From positions 56,641,899-56,705,898 of the forward strand of contig CM035163.1 in assembly GCA_020205615.1 (NCBI GenBank): a DNA stretch of 64,000 nt, in the 5' to 3' direction. The first letter of the stretch is position 1, and the number at the start of each line of letters is the position of its first letter. Below the pieces are notes generated by a model that worked only from the letters and a program-made list of their open reading frames with translations, was not told where the DNA came from and ran no database searches. The stretch is from Panax quinquefolius (Eukaryota; Streptophyta; Magnoliopsida; Apiales; Araliaceae). This document shows positions 59,430 through 64,000 of this stretch, piece by piece. The translations under genes were made by a program, and so were the position numbers.

Positions 59430-59663
59430 TTGTTTTCAAACAAAAAAACTCAAAATCTCGCCATTTTTGAAGCTTCAGAATCGTTGAGGAGCTTTAAATC
59501 GGGTTGTTTCATGGGTTTCAAGCATGGAATTCAAGGTTTTGGTTTGAGAAATTTGGATAAATCTAGGGCTTTTATGAGCGTCTCTGTTGGATCTCAAACT
59601 GCTGCTAATGATGCCTTTTTCTCGGATTACAAGCCCGCCTCTGCTTTCCTATTTCCTGGCCAG
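59430..59663 (+). pseudogene. MCAT: Captured first exon of malonyl-CoA:ACP transacylase
   Basis: The frame from ATG at 59430 (or an internal ATG at 59511) reads a serine- and basic-rich leader (ESLRSFKSGCF, then HGIQGFGLRNLDK), then FMSVSVGSQTAANDAFFSDY, then KPASAFLFPGQ, and reaches a GT donor at 59664. The block SVSVGSQ...DYKPxxAFLFPGQ is the start of mature plant FabD-type malonyl-CoA:acyl-carrier-protein transacylase after its transit peptide. The enzyme loads malonyl groups onto ACP for fatty-acid synthesis. The catalytic GxSxG exon and the rest are absent downstream, so this is a first-exon fragment. Confidence 0.82.
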
Positions 59664-62319
59664 GTCTATTTTAATTTCATTTTATTAAAAATGTGATTTT
59701 TTTAGTGAGTCTGATGTGGCCTCTGTTGATATTGCACTTCCAATGATCGAGTATATATTACTACAAAACACTGCTTTTAGTAGAAGAATAATGACTGGAT
59801 GAAAGTATTTGTTTGGTAAGCTACTTTTGTGCTGTAACAAAGCCTAAAACTAAAAGTCAAATCTTGTCCCATATTATTTATGGCTTGAGATGAAGGAACT
59901 CTCATATTATACTACTATTCCCTTCATTTATTTGCTAATTTTTAATGCCACTGACATAATCTTCAACTCCAATCCAAATCTATTTGAGAAGGAGTTAAAA
60001 AGTGGGGATAAGCTCCATGCCTTCATATTAACTTTATTTTTTCGTCTCCATATTTGAATTGGGATTGTTGTGCCATGGCCATGAATAAAGGAAACCATTG
60101 CATTTTTTTGAAGTAAATTTGCAGTTAAGATGTTTGTACAAATGTCTGATTGAGTAATTTGTGGTTAACATGTTGGTAGAAATATCTCAGTGAGTATGTA
60201 TTGCTGAAAATGTCAAGATTTTGACAAATGAGATGTTCATTGTCTAATAACTTTGTTGTTACTGAAGCTAGTTAAATATTCTTCATTAGTAACAGTTTCT
60301 ATTATTGTTTCAATTTTCAACTTTATAGTGTTGTTAACAATTTACTCTTAATAGTAAATTGTGGTTTATAGTTGGTGAGAACTATTAAGCTTAATCATTA
60401 GCAGCAAGGGTTTATCCCTTTTTTGTTTATCATTATTTCTTTTGTGGGTATTGGATGGCATTGAAGCAAGTATTTTCAGTTCGACTGTAAGAATTTAGTT
60501 TGAGCTCCAAATTTTAACATGCTTTGGTAAGGAATTTGTCTTGCATTAACTAAATGAAGTTATTTCTCTGCAGCTTGATGTTAGTATCTCCTTAACTCTA
60601 TTGTTGGTTTATTTCTCAAATGACAAATTGTGTGCTAATGTGCAAAGGTTGAGGTTGAGCTACTCTATATTGGATATTATTATAGGAGGATAGCCATTTT
60701 GTATTGGATATGATCCTATAAATTATTTATTCGTTTGTAGAAAGTTAGAATATATAGGATTATCTTGTTACATATTAGCTTATTAGGAGTAATATAATTG
60801 AATGTTCTCTTGGTAATTTTTAATATCTCTTACTATGGTGGCTATCCCTGAATCCCATTTTGTAAATCAACTCAATCTCTTGAGCATTAACTAACCTTAA
60901 CAAAATTTATTTAATTTGTCCTGTTATCAGTTAGGATTCTTTGTATTAGAATGTTTTATTCTATGAGTATCATCCTTATGTTGTTGACTCCCTTCTGAAG
61001 TTTAGTTGAGAATGTTTTGTTCTATCATTGTCATCCTGATGTTGTTGGTTCTATCATTGTCATCCTAATGTTGTTGACTCCCTTCTGATGTTGTTTGTTC
61101 ATATCATGTCAATTAGCAGTGGGCATGTATTTTTTCTTGTTTTAGCATCTGCATTATTTGGATTTCCTGTTTGGCTAGTTATTTTTTATGGGTATATATA
61201 TTGTATCTACTTTACTTTTTCATTCCTCCACTATACTAAGGAACTGACCTGGTTCAGGGCCTTTGGCCTGAGCTATTTTTTTTGTTTATTTGTTTGTTAT
61301 TTAGGGAAGGAAGGAAGTAGTCTAGTAGCTTAGGGTTTAGCTATAAGTCTGTAAATCATGAGAATGGCTCAAATTTTAAATTTGTTCATTAACCTTCTTT
61401 CTTATCTCTAACAAATTTGGGCTTTACTTTATCACTTGGAAAGAGCGACTTTAGTTAGTGAACCATTTGATTACTGTTTTGATAGATCATGTCAATCCAA
61501 AAACAAGAACTAGAGGTTTTTTTTGGTTATGGTCTTTATGGACTTGTACATTATTAATAGAGATGTTAGTGTTTAGGACCTTTAGGTGAGTCCGCTTCTT
61601 GATTTTTTTTTCTGAATGGGTAGAGGCAACACCTAAATCTTGGATAAGGGTGATGGGCATTCATGGACTCACAATGTACCACTTAAAGAGCCATTTACAG
61701 GCATTTCTCTTTTTGTATACATTTAAGGTCATCATTTCATGCTGATTATACTATTTAAGATGAATCACAAGTCTATTTCTATTCTTTGCTGCTGAAATAT
61801 AGGCTGGGTAAAAGTCAACAATCATAAAACTTGCATTGAAAATGACCAAGAAGGTTAGTCTCGCCTGTTTTGACCAATTATTTTTATTTCTAAAATTTCA
61901 TATGTATTCAATGGTAAGACAAAATAATTATAGCAATGATGGTATTGTTAAGGAATTTGAGCCCCTCAACAAAGAGCAAATTTCGATCCTTGTACTCTGA
62001 CCGAGTATCCCTTTCTCATATAACGTCTAATCCATCATTGGGTGAGGAGAAGGTATTACAGCAAATAAAATTCTTGAGAATTTAGAAGCCCCCGACTTTT
62101 TAATCTGCAGTAGAATTGAGTTCTTTATTATTCAGTTCAGTTCTTAACATGAAAAAAAGGAAAATTCTTAGCTAACTTGATGAAAAAATGAATATTAGGA
62201 GATAAAAATAGATCATCATAATGGAGAGAATTTTGATGTTTGAAAATTTGAAATCTGTTTATTGCAACTTTGTGTTTTCAAGCACAAAAGCTTATGTAAG
62301 CTTAATCAAACCAGATCAG
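59664..62319. other. Intron-like or filler DNA inside the CACTA element
   Basis: About 2.6 kb with no recognised exon. It is T-rich like a plant intron, with short direct repeats around 60950-61090 (TTCTATCATTGTCATCCT, ATGTTGTTG). It may include captured intron of the transacylase gene. Confidence 0.4.
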
Positions 62320-62646
62320 ATCAATGTGGTATCGTGCTTGTAAGACATGCAACAAAAAAAGTTATCGAAGCTTATCGGATCGGGTTTTGGTGTGAAGGAT
62401 GTCGGAAGAATGATGAGGAATGCGGTTTGAGGTATGAAAAACACTCACACTTTTAGCTTTAGCAGTACTTTGTGAAACCTGTTTTTTGAGAATGCCATAA
62501 TCTAATTTTTTTGTCAATTTTCCAGATATATAATGGTTGCAAAAGTTTCTGATGCAAGTGGTGAAGCTTGGCTTTCTTCTTTTAATGATCAACTAGAAAA
62601 AATACCGGGGTGCTCTGCCGACGAGCTTGACGAGTTGAAATCACAA
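62320..62646 (+). pseudogene. RPA1: Captured RPA70 zinc-finger region, two exons
   Basis: Exon 62320-62431 reads WYRACKTCNKKVIEAYRIGF, then WCEGCRKNDEECGLR. It ends at a GT donor and is joined in phase across an intron of about 94 bp to 62526-62646, which reads YIMVAKVSDASGEAWLSSFN, then PGCSADELDELKSQ. The four-cysteine zinc motif (CxxC, then CxxC) and surrounding sequence are those of the C-terminal DNA-binding domain of plant replication protein A 70 kDa subunit, which holds single-stranded DNA during replication and repair. The splice junction is intact. Beyond GTAAAA at 62647 the rest of the domain is missing. A unit of about 22 bp (GCTATGAAACTTAGCG) is duplicated at 62683 and 62725. Confidence 0.9.
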
Positions 62647-63930
62647 GTAAAACTCAACATGCAAACAAAATTGATGATGTTCATGCTATGAAACTTAGCG
62701 CAGGTAAAACCACAGGTATGTTCGTGCTATGAAACTTAGCGTGTTGTTGATTTTGTATAATTTTGTTATTTAAAGTAACCTAATCATGCTTGTGGGACAG
62801 TTCAAAAGGCCTTCAGCTGCAGACTTTTCTGATTTTGGTTATTTTTTTGCACTTGTTTGTGGGGTTATTCTTTTTCAGCAGACATGTTTTGTAAGAATTT
62901 ATGCTCTTTACTATTGTTTTTCTTTTTTATTTTGTTGCTAAAATTGATTTTCTTTCTACTGGTTGCTATGGCTGTTAAGTAGAAAACAAATATGATGTGC
63001 CACATTTGAATCAGGTTTTGTTGTATGCTAACTTCCTTCTTTTGATTTTCATTTTGTTAAACTTAGAGGAGCCTAATATATCACATAATTCGTAGTTAAG
63101 GGACAATCAAACTTTATGTGGTGTACAATGCGTTGGAGGTAAGAAAATAATTTTACGACTTTAGAATGGAGGATCAGCCCAAAGATTTTCATATTGAGTG
63201 GGATGAACTTTCTTTAAACAACTACAAAATATATACTTTAAAATTATTAATTTGAGATGCAGACTGCCTTTGTTCTCATCATTTGGGTGCTTTGGTCTTG
63301 AAGTTTGTTAGGCGAAGGAATGTTGTTACTTACAAATTGGCTATAAAATTGGGCTCCTTCACGCAATGGTCCGATTTCGGTGTTTGAGTGCCTCGCTCAT
63401 CGGATCGCTTAGTGGGTTTGGGCTGCTTTGGAGCTTAGTTAATGCAATTGATCTTCGCTACGTTGCTACTATTTAATCGCATCGCTTTCGCTGTCGCCAT
63501 CTTGTGTCCGCTTTGCTATGTATGGGCTTTGCTTTGAGTGGCTAATTGGGTTGTTGATGTTTGACTATTGTTGTGCTGCTTTCGCCGCCAAATGGGAAAA
63601 CCTAATTGGGTGGTTGTTTTTGGTCCGCCGTGTTTTTAAATTTGGTTAGGTCATCTTTTTATGGGTCTGACTAGGTTTTTAAATTTGGTTAACATTGTAT
63701 TAGCCTGGTGATATATCTTTTAGGCTTCTTTGCATTTGGTTTACTGTTGACATCATAGGGCATGTCCTTTAATAGTCTCTATATGGGGTATACGCCATGA
63801 ATTCTGTACAATTTCTTTTATTTAATTTCAGTTTGATTTTAGCAAAAAAATATAAAATCACTGATTTTAAAATTAATTATAATTTACAATGAATTTTGAT
63901 TATTTATCAATTAATTTTTTATTTACAAAT
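62647..63930. other. Non-coding CACTA interior with a GC-richer patch
   Basis: Nothing recognised. 63350-63620 is distinctly richer in G and C than its surroundings (CATCGGATCGCTTAGTGGG, TCGCTTTCGCTGTCGCC) and could be a captured 5' region, but no frame supports a gene. Confidence 0.3.
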
Positions 63931-64000
63931 TTATAATTTGTGAAGGATTTTATTTGAGAAAAGGACATTAGTGAAGGATTATTTTCCTCACTAAAATGTT
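63931..64000 (+). repeat. Right subterminal repeats of the CACTA element
   Basis: GTGAAGGA at 63940 and 63971, and CCTCACT at 63986, echoing the left subterminal words. The terminal repeat itself is not reached. Confidence 0.55.

Larger units (their letters stand above)
54549..64000 (+). mobile_element. CACTA-type transposon carrying host gene fragments (right end outside window)
   Basis: The left terminus is CACTACACCAAAAATGGCC, a CACTA-superfamily terminal repeat, preceded by TCT and interrupting an LTR at that base. The subterminal region has repeated GTGAAGGA or CCTTCAC words (54586, 54601, 54623, 54683). The same words return at the window's right edge (63940, 63971, 63986), so the element probably ends shortly beyond 64000. 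In between are exon fragments of at least four different host genes on the plus strand, with introns kept, and no visible transposase. I infer a non-autonomous gene-capturing (Pack-type) CACTA element of about 9.5 kb. Confidence 0.78.

Noticed and set aside
54549..64000. Helitron as the vehicle of the captured genes
   Set aside because: The left end is CACTACACC with subterminal repeats, not a Helitron 5'-TC end, although the right terminus is not visible to settle it fully.

Overview
This window is plant nuclear DNA, most likely from a eudicot and possibly an asterid. It is AT-rich, its genes have spliceosomal introns with GT/AG borders, and it carries plant-specific Ty3/gypsy lineages (Reina and Tekay chromoviruses, a Tat element, an Athila-like element) plus a CACTA DNA transposon. 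I find no intact host gene. Almost all of it is nested transposable elements, and nearly every reading frame is a decayed retroelement domain. All identifications are by eye from motifs; no database search was run.

Layout. 1-8145: an old LTR-like repeat interrupted by a complete but mutated Reina-type chromovirus (659-5971, LTRs of about 360 bp, PBS, gag-pol, chromodomain, PPT), followed by a second related LTR-like remnant. 8146-10533: a truncated Tekay-type LTR on the minus strand. 10534-13114: AT-rich non-coding remnant of another minus-strand LTR element with a tRNA-Met PBS. 13366-13634: a MITE-like element. 13831-23170: a Tekay-type chromovirus on the minus strand with LTRs of about 2.9 kb, gag-protease-RT and a chromodomain, but no integrase. 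23171-25749: microsatellite, tandem duplication and unclassified repeats.

25750-54548 is a nest. A plus-strand Tekay LTR start (25750-26167) is broken by an Athila-like element with two LTR copies (26168-29903). That abuts a long minus-strand Tat element (29904-54203) with one LTR, a plus-strand additional ORF region, integrase, the second RNase H typical of Tat, and RT. The Tat integrase is split by a Tekay-family derivative that has two LTRs and only 334 bp between them (39989-47082). The Tat RT is split by a 4.2 kb non-coding insertion, probably a solo LTR. At 54204-54548 lies an antisense piece of the Athila-like LTR.

54549-64000 is the most interesting part. A CACTA-type terminus (CACTACACC...) cuts that LTR, and the element runs off the window. 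Inside, in one orientation, are exon-intron fragments of at least four unrelated host genes: NADH-cytochrome b5 reductase, an XBAT32/33-like ankyrin E3 ligase (seven exons, in-frame stop, RING part absent), malonyl-CoA:ACP transacylase exon 1, and the zinc-finger region of RPA70. No transposase is visible. This looks like a non-autonomous, gene-capturing Pack-CACTA-type element.
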